DNA from: Pararge aegeria
Taxonomy: Eukaryota; Arthropoda; Insecta; Lepidoptera; Nymphalidae
Length of the DNA stretch: 64,000 nucleotides
NCBI RefSeq assembly: GCF_905163445.1
Contig: NC_053183.1
Coordinates: forward strand, 9,672,001-9,736,000
Reading direction: 5' to 3'
The position numbers and the translations under genes were made by a program. This document shows positions 12,901 through 22,442 of the stretch, piece by piece. Within the stretch, counting starts at the first letter, position 1; every line of letters begins with the position of its first letter. Below the pieces are notes generated by a model. The model was not told the origin of the DNA, made no database searches, and saw nothing but the letters and a program-made list of their open reading frames with translations.

Positions 12901-15900
12901 GGACAGAAGAAACTAGCATAAAAGACTCTTTCAAATCACATGGTAGACATACAGAACGCGCATTTTACAAATATACAGAACTCGCTTAAAAGACACTTGC
13001 TACTATAATAAAAAACATACATAACTCGCATAAACGACACCTGAATCTTCCATGCTGAACATACGAATGTATCATAAAAGCCACTTGCAACTCACATGCT
13101 AGACATACATTACGTAGTTTTAATAATACAAACTTTTACTGACTAATTACAACTGTCCCTGCTTTATAGATAGACAATACTGTGTAGATAATTTTCTTGT
13201 GGTACTACTATACTATATATATATATTTAATACAATACTAGCCCTATAGAGCGCATTTGGAATCCCTATGCCATATGAAGGTACGCATAAAAGTATTTTC
13301 TATGGGTCTTTTTATTATTTGTAATGTAGCTTTGTAATAAGTACACCTTATATGTTTTTTTAGGTACACAATAGGTTAGCATGTTAACTAGAGATAACAA
13401 AGCATAAACAAGTTTATATTTATAATTATTAATAAAAAAAAGGTACATAATTCAGTTCATTCATTTTCCCGAACTTAAAACTAAATATGTCCTACAGAAA
13501 ACAACCTGTTCTGTGCCACTATAATTGCCAATTTCAACAAGATCGGTACTGTGGAAAGTAAGTGTAAGCAGAACATAGTTAACAAACAAACAAACACTAG
13601 CAATTATAATATTAGCATGGATGTGAAGGTCTGTTTTTTACTCTTTGCATAGTACTTAATCTATCCCTGGCAAAAAAATCCATTCATGCATTAGTTATAA
13701 ATAATATAAAAATATTATTTTTAGATTAAATTTATGTTGATGATTTCAGGTGCAAAATGTCTGCCCATGGTTCTGTCCACCTTCAGCCACTACTCAACCT
13801 TACATTTAGCAGCCAATATGTATGTCCTGTATAGTTTTATGCCAGGTAAAATAAAATAAAATCTTTATCTTCTTTACATAGTATAAAGCAAAATGTCGCT
13901 TTCTGTGTCTGTTTACTTTTAGCTAACTCCTAAACCATAGAATGGATTGAAATGCTACTGTAGTCTGTAACCATCGTTCATATAATTTAGCACAGAAGGT
14001 TTATTTAATATACAATAAAGATTATTTAGCTTTTTTGCATCTAGCTACAATAAATTTACATGGCAGTAATTTCACTCTTTTTTATTCTAATTTACACTCT
14101 TGCGAAGCCGGGTCAGCTGGTCACTAATATTTAAAAAGCCATATTGATATAGCAATTGCCATTTCATTAATAATTATCACTTGTTAAAGCAATAACCAAA
14201 TATTAATGTACGAATATTATTCCACACAGCTGCCATAGCATCACTAGGCAAAGAGCAGTTTGTCGCGATGTATTTGAGTGCAGGCGTGATAAGCAGCTTT
14301 GCCAGCTTCCTTTATAAAGTCGTGGTCTGTCAACCTGGACTTAGTCTTGGAGCGGTAAGTCTTTTAGGGCATTGGTTTCATTTTGAAGAAAGTAGCAATG
14401 AAACTAGACCTGCTAGTTGGTAACTGGACGATTGTAATGCATTAAAAAGTTCTAGAATACCTGCTGTTCAACTAAATATCATGAATCCGTCAGACCCATA
14501 TACTTCGACATATAGCGCAGCGGTGAGCGCTGTAGTTTAAGTTGGAGGTCCCGGTATCGATTCCCGACAGGGGCAGTTTGGGACTTTAACATTTCCGAAT
14601 TTTCTCTGGTCCTATCGGGTGGGAGGCTTCGACCTTGGCAAGTTACCACCCTACCGACGATATCTTGTTACTAAGCGATTTAGCGTTCCGGTACGATGTC
14701 GGGTAGAAACTTATTAGGGGTATTGGTTAAATTTAACTGGAATACTCACTAACAAGTTAGCCCGCTACCATCTTAGACTGTATCATTACTTACCACCAGG
14801 TGAGATTGTAGTCAAGGGCTAACTTGTCAAGTAGTAAAAAAAAACTTTTATACCTTAAGATAAGGTATATATATTTTTTTTCTTTACAGCTTTTAAATTG
14901 TAAATGTTTAACTGCTACATTGTATAATTTTGGCAACTGTACTTTGGAATATACCCAAACTTCTGATTAGTTTTCGTTTTCATTAACTAACTGGAGCCCT
15001 TAATTAATTCCTTTTTTTTTTTTGCAGTCTGGAGCTATCATGTCAATCTTGTCCTACGTCTGTGTGCAGTACCCTGACACTAGACTAAGCATAATATTCT
15101 TGCCAATGTTTACATTTGCTGCTGGAACGGTAAGAATATTTTTTATAAAGCAACAAAGTTGCCAAAAATTATATTAAATTATTGAAATTTTTTGCCATCA
15201 GGGCATGATTCTACTGCTCAAACAACCTGCCTGATTCAGTAGCTTTTCTAACAAGTTACCAACCGAAGGTCATAATGCAAATCACATAATTTGGCAGTGT
15301 CAGTTGCACCTACTCATCCAATATGGAGGATTTTAGAAACTGTCCATTTCCTACACCTAAACCTATTTGTCACAAATAGGTTACGATGAGATTGTTATGT
15401 AGAATTAAGGCAAAGTAAATATTAATGAATAAATAATATACGACAATTCACACATCGCCATCTAGCCTAAAAGTAAGCGTAGCTTGTGTTATGGGTACTA
15501 AGATGAGTGAAGGATATATTTATGAATAATATAAATAAATACTTATGACATACATATAAACACCCAGACACTGAAAAACAGTCATGTTCATCACACAAAG
15601 ATTTTCCAGTTGTGGGAAACGACCCTACGGCCTTGGTATCAGAAAGCAGGGTCGCTGCCCACTGCGCCAATGGGCCGAAGATACGTATAGTTAGGTATAA
15701 TTACAACAGGTTGCATAAGCTAAAGGGAAGCAAATTCAGTGGTTGTCAAAACTTCAATCTTCAGAGTCTTCGTCACATATGCTTGAAATAATACACATAT
15801 GGGTAGGTAGCTAATTATTTTTGAAATTAACAGGCAATAAAGGTGATTATGAGCGTGGATCTTGCAGGCGTTATTATGGGATGGAAATTCTTTGACCACG

Positions 15901-16511
15901 CTGCTCATCTTGGTGGGGCTTTGTTTGGCATGTAAGTGTTCATCTCCTATTTATTTTATATTAAACAGAAAAAATACATAAGGATTAAAATGCAGCAAAG
16001 GCTCAAGTGAGCGCCACAGAACAAATAAGTAATAATAATCTAGGTTCAAAAGTTTGTAGCATAATTGAAGAAATTGCTAAAAATAGAAGTGTAATTTTTT
16101 TGCAGTGCAAAGAATATAGTCAAACTTAAATACTACTCTTATTTTAAATATAGCTTTTCTACTATACCTTAAATCCTGATTTTCAGGCAGACTAATAGCA
16201 CATTAATCATGGTATACTCAGATATATCAGGATAAGGGTTTTCCAGGAATGTTATGTTCCAAAAACCATAAGCAATATTTCCAAAGCTATAAAATAATCT
16301 GACTTATATTAGTGCATTCTGGCAAGTTTGTTTGTACCAAGTATGAAGGCAATTTTTTGCTCCCCTGTGTGCTGCCGTCTGTTTACCTTAAACTACAGAC
16401 TAGACTATATTTTTCTTTTACAGGGCCTGGTGTTACTGGGGCAACATGCATGTTTGGGGCAACAGAGACAAATTTCTGCAGTATTATCATAGCATCAGGA
16501 AGGATTCATGA
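3975..16511 (+). CDS. PARL: PARL-type mitochondrial rhomboid protease (presenilin-associated rhomboid-like; rhomboid-7)
   Basis: Intramembrane serine protease of the mitochondrial inner membrane; family members cleave PINK1, PGAM5 and OPA1-related substrates. Nine exons join in phase: 3975-4021, 4176-4365, 4788-4916, 4997-5159, 13750-13845, 14230-14354, 15028-15129, 15834-15931, 16424-16511, giving 345 residues (human PARL is 379). Exon 1 codes a short basic start, MLLRNVRYAAELTLC, fitting a targeting peptide. It was chosen because its 2-nt phase and GTATGT donor match exon 2; it is the least certain exon. Conserved blocks are KPFFFTVG, the KWW motif, AANILVFGAWR, LSTFSHYS, AANMYVL and LSAGVIS. 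The catalytic Ser is S251 in GASGA (first codon of exon 7) and the catalytic His is H309 in FFDHAAHLGG. Their 58-residue spacing equals that of human S277/H335. Intron 4 is 8.6 kb and mostly satellite; introns 6 and 7 carry SINEs. Confidence 0.95.
5422..5860. repeat. Diverged left edge of the satellite, with duplicated flank
   Basis: A flank starting near AACAAAATCAATATTCTAAA (about 5430-5490) recurs at about 5624-5690. Each copy is followed by a diverged satellite segment (about 5500-5620 and 5765-5870) with ACGAAACGCGCATATAACGC and a GGTAGACAT end. The monomers here differ from the array core, as expected for an array edge no longer homogenised by recombination. The duplicated flank suggests a tandem duplication of one satellite-plus-flank block. 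Confidence 0.7.
5493..13115. repeat. Intronic satellite: 132-bp unit made of three 44-bp monomers
   Basis: About 54 tandem units of 132 bp, wholly inside PARL intron 4. Period read from CATGGTAGAC at 10621, 10753 and 10885. Each unit splits into three 44-bp monomers starting ACAGAACTGGCATAAAAGAC, ACATAACTCGCATAAACGAC and ACGAAACTAACATAAAAGAC, all ending in (A/G)ACAT or ACGT. An extra 44-bp monomer is inserted at 6745-6788, and one is lost near 11234. From 10.1 kb on, a marker (GCGCATTTTACAAAT) recurs at 10131, 11036, 11633, 12538 and 12958, showing a higher-order block of 1502 bp. A second unit type with GATACTTGCAACAATAATG is confined to about 6.4-9.6 kb. The right edge (13066-13115) is diverged. 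Confidence 0.95.
13480..13615 (+). repeat. Right-end fragment of a dispersed repeat
   Basis: Carries a AAGATCGGTACTGTGG block, then AACAAACAAACAAACAC and TATAATATTAGCATGGA, resembling the right end of the elements at 3170-3600 and 18625-18955. It lies between the satellite and PARL exon 5. Confidence 0.5.
14505..14838 (+). mobile_element. SINE-C, near full length
   Basis: A tRNA-derived SINE in PARL intron 6. The head has an A-box-like TAGCGCAGCGGTGAGCG and a B-box-like GGTATCGATTCCCG. The body includes GTTACCACCCTACCGACG, and the tail is ACCAGGTGAGATTGTAGTCA, AGGGCTAACTTGT and an A-rich end. Related tails are at 21655-21730, 37540-37620, 59080-59125 and 62545-62625 (+), and at 20300-20490 and 38800-38905 (-). 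Confidence 0.8.
15428..15680 (-). mobile_element. SINE-B copy
   Basis: A tRNA-derived SINE in PARL intron 7, read on the minus strand. The head has an A box (TTGGCGCAGTGGGC) and a decayed B box. The body carries a GTGTCTGGGTGTTTATATG block and a tail ending in TAGATGGCGATGTGTG. Other copies are at 17400-17706 and 41280-41545, all on the minus strand. Confidence 0.8.
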
Positions 16512-16652
16512 TAATACATAGATAGACAGGCAATGGTACTTTAATGACAAGTTGTATTTATTTTAGAGAATCTAATTTTGATAACTACTTTGTTAGCCAA
16601 TTGAATATTTATAAAATACTATAATATCTACAAACAACGCTTGTTTTCTTTA

Positions 16653-16658
16653 AATAAA
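16653..16658 (+). terminator. Probable PARL poly(A) signal
   Basis: AATAAA 142 nt after the PARL stop codon, in an AT-rich 3' UTR. It is the first canonical signal after the stop on this strand. Confidence 0.55.
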
Positions 16659-17003
16659 AAGAAAAAATATTGTTATGAAATCACTTTTATTATGTAAAAA
16701 AAATATCACATTATATTATGAACTCTGTGTAACTTTAAAACATACTCTATGCCAACTCTATGTATATATACATATATACAATTCATATTGCAACCTCATA
16801 ACAGGATGTAGTCCCATCGTACCTCGCCATAACTGTGGCATAAGGGCACCGCATACTCATAATATAACTTTAAAGAATTTCCCATAAGTAATGGTCCCTG
16901 TTAAAATGATAGATAACGTGGAACTTTTTATATTTATACTTCAAATCAAACTGTCCATTAAAGAGGAAAGATAACAGGGATGTTTGGATAATCTTTTAAT
17001 AAA

Positions 17004-17009
17004 TTTATT
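17004..17009 (-). terminator. Probable esterase D poly(A) signal
   Basis: TTTATT on the + strand (AATAAA on the coding strand), about 175 nt beyond the esterase D stop. Confidence 0.45.
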
Positions 17010-17183
17010 TTAATCCCAGTGTCTCCAATAAAAAGATAACGGGACAATTTTTCAATTAAGCATGCCCTATTAATGGGGATGCGATTAGCAGGGACAATGG
17101 TACTACATCTGTAACAGTTAACACTTTCAGTGAATACTGCATCACAGACAATTTCTTTGTGATATCCTAAGGTTTTAACTTGT

Positions 17184-20178
17184 CTAAGCTTTTAATATTT
17201 TAGCATGAAAATCAAAATGTTCACCAATGTATGTTGCTATGTAATAATAAGAATGGTCATATCCCTCGCGTAAATTCAATATGACTGGAACTTCAACCGA
17301 ACGGCAAGCTTCCACAAGGTTTTCGGGCAGCAACTGTTTCTCTATGTAGAACTTGTCGGCAGTACCCTAAAAAACGTTTTACTTTAATATTTTCTGCAGC
17401 AAATATTAAATAAATAAATAATATACTCGACAATACACATCGCCATCTAGCCTCAAAGTAAGCATAGCTTGTGTTCTGGGAAGTAAGACAACTAATGAAT
17501 ATTTTTATGAAATATATACATAAATACTTATAATATACAGATAAACATCCTGACACTCCAAAACATTCATCTTCATCACACAAACATGTTCCAGTAGTGG
17601 GAATTGAACCCACCTCCCAAAGGAGGTGGGTTCAATTCCCACTACTGGAAACTGAAGAGTCAAAACTCTTAAGAGCAGGGTCGCTGGCCAATGCCAATCG
17701 GCCATCAGTATTGTAATTTTAAGTTATTTTTTTTGTTAAATAATACTGTATACCAATGACGTCTGTAAGGTTGACATCTATTCTGATCTTGAGTTATGAG
17801 AAACAGAATATGTCCATACCAATGTATATACCCTTGTTGTTGAGAATTTAGAAGTTTTCAGGCTGGTAGTACCTCGTAGCTTGATACTTTCCTATTATTA
17901 TAGTAATTTGACAGTTTATTTACATGCTTGACCTTACATTTTGCTTTAAATATATTTTTTAGAGGCAACTAAACTGTCTGTTGTTCTAATAATGTTTAAA
18001 TGGAAATTGAATAGGCAACTGACACACCAGGTCTTAGAAACTAGTTAATATTTCAAAATGCTTTTGGGTGTAAACCCTAGCAGCAACATTTGAATTTACT
18101 GAAGATACAGTTAATGTTTAACTTGTTGAACATTAATTAACCCTTATTGAAAATTCTCAATCAATCATCTTTCCATCATTCTTTAAAACTTGTTCATTCA
18201 ATAAACCAGTTGAAAAGCACATTTGCAACAAGGAACAAAATTGCAGGGAAATAAAATCCTTGATTATCAGCCCTAGAATATAACCCAAAAAATTTTGTGC
18301 ATAATTACATGGATGTAGTTTTTATAAAGACTTTATTTACCTGGTCAATAAGCAATGTAAGTGGGGGTCCGTCATATTTCTTGACTAGTTCAGTTGCATC
18401 CCATTGGACCGCTTCACTCTTGTCACCTCCAAGGTAACCTGTAAAGGCTTTCTGACCCCATGGACACTGTGTTGGATTGCATATAGGGGCAAATGCACTT
18501 ACTGATTTGTATAGACCAGGGTTTCTTAAAACTGATACTAAAGCTCCATGACCACCCATGCTAAAAATATCACAAATAATTTATGTTTCAAGTTCAATTG
18601 GCATTATTAAATTATATTAATACTAGCTATTGCCCGCGACTTCGTCTGCGTTTGATTTTGTTTTTGATGTGGCATTAAACTTTATATTAGATCCAAAAAA
18701 ATTAGGTATTTAGTTTCGCTAAGCCTTAAATAAAGGGTTTGCTGCGGTCCGCTGAGGAGTTCTGTCCTCTGTCTCCAACCACAGTTTGGGTAAAATTAAA
18801 CAACCAAGCTTAATGTTGGGATAAAAAGTATCCTATATTACTTCTAACACTAAGAATATGTATAAAAAGATTCATGAAGATCGGTTCAGTAGTTTTCGCG
18901 TTAAAGCGTAACAAACAAACTTACCTTCACATTAATAATATTAGTAGGAATTAGTTGTAATTTGCATAGGTACAGAAGTACTTTATTGCATGTTTACTAA
19001 TACTAATCCATACTAATCTAATAAATAAATATTACCATGTTATTTTAATAGCAATAAGATTCTGTGATCTGGTGTGATATTTAATAATCCTAACCTTCTA
19101 GAAATCTAGGGATTAGTCCATGAATAAAACTTGTTAACAATTATTTAATGCAGATGTTTTTAGAAACATCATTACTCTTCACTAATATTTTTTATAGTTA
19201 TTCTAAAAATATATTCCTTCTGGACTAATGGCAGGACCGATTTTCAAGAAATAGATATAGGAATAGATGTTGCTGCAATCAGATTCCAGGTTTCCTAGTT
19301 TTTGGGAAGGACAACATAATATGCCACTTCAATTGATCATAACATTATCTCATCATTACCTGTGTCCCATAATTCCTATCCTGTTTGGGTCAACAATATT
19401 ATTGAAAGCTTGCAAGATAAGATCATAAAGCTCCTTGTTTAAATAGCTGCCCATCCTGTAATTTTTAGACCATGGCTCTTTTGTAGCATCCAAGTAAAAT
19501 CCTGCACCAACCCCAAAGTCCCAGGATTCATCATCTCCGGGTATCTTGACACCCCTGGGGGAGGTGTCAGGTCCCACTACTATGACACCATATTCAGCTG
19601 CATATCTAAAGTAATAGAAAATTAAAATATGATAAAAATCTTTTATTTGAGTTATCTGTTTATTTGCCCAAAAACTGAATACTTGGAAACATGTCTTTTC
19701 CACCCCAGAAGTGGTGGATATAACACAAACACATGTATTTTGAGTAAAGTCTGTTTTATTTATACTTTATCTGTAAAATGAGACAAATAGATTTATTTCC
19801 AGTTCTACTTGTTCTGTTTCTACATTGCTTGAAGAATGTAATAGTCACCTAATCTAATATTATGTTTATTAATTTACATAGTTGCATTAGTTTATTTTTT
19901 ATAAATGTTAAATGTCATATATTATAAAATCCTTCAAAATAAAAAAATCATTAAATATTATACCTTTGAAAACCAGCTTTAGATATAAAGTTTTGTTCAT
20001 TGCAAGTCAGGCCTGAGAGATAAAATATGACTGGTAGCTTTACATCACCACCTTCAGCCTGAGGTGGTAAGTAAATGGAAAAGTTCATTTTGCATAATAA
20101 CTCTGAAGACTCGTGAGAGTACACCTTCTGATAACCGCCACATATTTTATTAGATGATACCAACTGCAAACCATCCAT
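17184..20178 (-). CDS. ESD: S-formylglutathione hydrolase (esterase D)
   Basis: Cytosolic alpha/beta hydrolase that cleaves S-formylglutathione to formate and glutathione, the second step of glutathione-dependent formaldehyde detoxification. Four coding exons join in phase: 20178-19964, 19605-19360, 18560-18341, 17366-17184, giving 287 residues (human ESD is 282). The start MDGLQLVSS follows an acceptor at 20188-20189, so an untranslated 5' exon lies upstream. Visible motifs are FYLSGLTCNEQNF, the oxyanion-side GPDTSPRG, nucleophile elbow GHSMGGHG, LLIDQGTADKF and EGYDHSYYY. The predicted triad is S154, D231 and H265, each shifted by exactly five from human S149, D226 and H260. The serine codon is split by intron 2 (AG|C). 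Intron 3 carries an odd SINE-B with a 29-bp palindrome. All catalytic residues are intact, so the gene is probably functional. Confidence 0.95.
17400..17706 (-). mobile_element. SINE-B copy with a palindromic head
   Basis: In esterase D intron 3. Body and tail match the other SINE-B copies (CATCGCCATCTAGCCTCAAA, GATAAACATCCTGACACTCC). The head is rearranged: the B-box region is followed by its own inverted copy, forming perfect 29-bp arms at 17589-17617 and 17622-17650 around the loop CAAA. Confidence 0.8.
18625..18955 (+). repeat. Dispersed repeat starting CTATTGCCCGCGACTTCG, second copy
   Basis: In esterase D intron 2. Matches 3176-3590 closely through the start, the CCGCTGAGGAGTTCTGTCCT region, and the end block GATCGGTTCAGTAGTTTTCG with GCGTAACAAACAAACTTACC. 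Same orientation as the first copy. Confidence 0.7.
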
Positions 20179-20299
20179 CTTAAGTTTCTGAAAAAAACCA
20201 AAAACATTTTTTTTATTAAAAAAGTGTACAAAATGTAACAGCCACATTCTTTGAGAAGATTAGTAATTAAATTTGTTTGTTAAAATTCCATTACAAATA

Positions 20300-20490
20300 A
20301 GCCCTTGTTTGCCATCTCACCTGGTGGTAAGTGATGATGCAGTCTAGGGTGGTGGCAGGCTGATATGTCAATAATGTTAAAAACCATATCCTTTATCAGT
20401 TTCAACATGATGTTAGACAGGAAGGCTAAATTCAATGGTGGCACGTCCATGTATAGTGGTCACAACTAGCCACGGCCGAAGCCCCACATA
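20300..20490 (-). repeat. SINE-C fragment
   Basis: Reverse complement of the SINE-C tail (CACCTGGTGGTAAGTGATG, ATGCAGTCTAGGGTGG) and body, ending near CTAGCCACGGCCGAAGCCCC, which resembles the end of the tRNA-like head. Confidence 0.6.
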
Positions 20491-21654
20491 AAAGTTATTA
20501 AAAATATAATACAATAATCAAACCACATGAAGAGTAATCAAAGGGTCAAGTTCTTTTAATTGATAGGTACCAGGTTAGGTATCTCTTATTTTAAACTTAA
20601 ATGCTACGTAATATGAATTTTATCGATAACAAATTGGCACACTTCAATGATAAGTTATCACTGCAAATTTCACTAATCACCAGACCTTTTTGATCGAATA
20701 ACACCGGTATGAACTATGAAATTATGAAGGTATGATGGTATTATAGGTTAAATATCGTCATCCAAATGATAACCAGCTGGTAGCAGCTACTTTTATATTA
20801 TTACTATTCTTTTATTAAAACTGAGCACTTTTTGTTAATTTACTTTTTGTACATTTCTTTTTTTAAATGTGAATCTTCTGCACTACGAATCTTTTAAATA
20901 TTAATGCAAATAATACGTACTTATTTAGACAGTTCTTATTTTAATTTATATATCAGCAAGCACTCTTCAAGTCACCGAAATAAAAATTATTTTTTAAAAT
21001 CACCGAGTTGAGAGTTCGGAGTAAGTCAGCGAAAAGATAGGGATATATGTTTTTTAAACTTTTCTATTTTATGCCTTTGGGTTCTAGTATTTTTTTAGCA
21101 TGTTTTTTTAAACTTGCTTTACTAATTTGGGTTCTAGCTCTTTTAAGTCTACTTAAAGCAAAGACAATAAACCATGCTTTATTGTTTAGCCATGCTCTGT
21201 GCATTGGAATTCGTTCTGATTTTGGGCAACACTCCTCTCAATTATCGGAGCTACGGAGTAGAGACATATTTTATTTAGTAAAGGGCTTTATGCTTTTAGC
21301 CTCAGAGGATATAAACACCGACACTGTGAAATGCAAAAAGGATTAGTAAAGAATCAAAGGATGCAGTCCTAATTTGAATCAAATACATACTTAAAGCTAT
21401 TCCGGTGCGCAACCTGTCTTTCTAAGAGGGGTATCGTAATTTAGCTTTGTGGAGCTGGGTTTTTATAACGCAGCTTGCCCTTGTCAGTTAACTTGGAAAT
21501 ATTCACATAAGGAAAATACATTTGCAGGCAGCGTAGTTTTGGATTATCTTGGGTGTTAACTAATAATGAAATCGAATTTATTGTAACAAAGTTCTCTCTG
21601 CTCTGGTATATAGTATGGTAAGAGCAGAGATAATTTTGTTTTGACGACGCGAGG

Positions 21655-21730
21655 GTGTGTTCCCTTCTTCGACTGCATCATCACTTGCACCAGGTGAGAA
21701 TGCAGTCAAGGGTTAACTTGTAGTGAATAA
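21655..21730 (+). repeat. SINE-C tail fragment
   Basis: Short match to the 3' end of SINE-C: CTGCATCATCACTTGCACCA, then GGTGAGAATGCAGTCAAGGG and TTAACTTGT with an A-rich end. Confidence 0.6.
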
Positions 21731-21949
21731 AAAAACAATAAATTACTTTTTTAATAATTTCATGATTCTGAATAGTTTTTTATTTAATATTTATAGATTT
21801 TTATATATATTTTTAAAATGTCAGTCCTTTCGCACCTTATAATTATTTTATAGAATCATAGAATAGCAGTAGTAACAGCAGCTGTTCCTATTCCTCATAA
21901 GTATTTATTTTTTCATAAATATATTTTTTTTAACAAAGCGGCCGATCGG

Positions 21950-22310
21950 AGTGACACATCGGGCGATGGAGAGAGCTATGTTAGGAGTTTATCTACGTGA
22001 TCAAATCAGGAATGAGAAGATCCGTAGAAGAACCAGACTTACGAACACAGCTCAACGAGTCGCGAAGCTGAAGTGGCAATGAGCGGAGCACATAGCTCGG
22101 AAATAGCCGATGGACGTTGAGGTCCCAAGGTGATGGAATGGCAACCTCGCACCGGTAAAAACAGCGTTGTTTGATCCCATCGAGGTGGACGGATGACGAC
22201 GAACGGATCAGGCGAGTCACAGCGAGCCGCTGGCACCCAAGCGGCACAAGATCGTGGTATTTGGGACTCCGTACAGAATACCTATGTCCAGCAGTTAACT
22301 TCATTCGGTT
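21950..22310 (+). mobile_element. Degraded C-terminus of an RTE-like LINE reverse transcriptase
   Basis: Conceptual translation reads THRAMERAMLGVYLRDQIRN, then RRRTRLTNTAQRVAKLKWQ and AEHIARK, with stop codons and a frame change further on. This is the tail typical of RTE-clade non-LTR retrotransposons in insects, where a QWAGHIAR-like block and a RWTDD-like block follow the polymerase. There is no upstream polymerase domain, so it is a 5'-truncated inactive copy. A more decayed relative is at 59900-60190. Confidence 0.75.
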
Positions 22311-22442
22311 GATACGCCGGCGGAGATCTTCTGACTTGCGCTTATTGAAATGGTCTTAGATAATATTATATAAACTCCTTTACAGTTTAAAGAAAATATT
22401 AAAACAGTAATTGACAAAAAAATTATATTTACAAAAGGTATC

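Larger units (their letters stand above)
16512..17183. other. Convergent 3' interval between PARL and esterase D
   Basis: About 670 bp separate the two stop codons, so the 3' UTRs of the convergent genes lie close together or overlap. No third gene was recognised; open frames here lack domains. Confidence 0.6.
20188..22442. other. Interval between INTS8 and esterase D
   Basis: Contains the presumed 5' non-coding exon and promoter of esterase D, neither of which could be placed, plus repeats: part of SINE-C (20300-20490), a SINE-C tail (21655-21730) and an RTE-like LINE end (21950-22310). An open frame at 21047-21346 has no recognisable domain and is not called. Confidence 0.55.

Noticed and set aside
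5493..13115. CRISPR-like array
   Set aside because: The units are contiguous with no unique spacers between short repeats, and the surrounding genes are eukaryotic with introns. It is a satellite.
14505..14575. Functional tRNA gene
   Set aside because: A- and B-box-like motifs are present, but no cloverleaf can be drawn and the sequence continues into a SINE body repeated elsewhere. The same holds for the heads of SINE-A and SINE-B copies.
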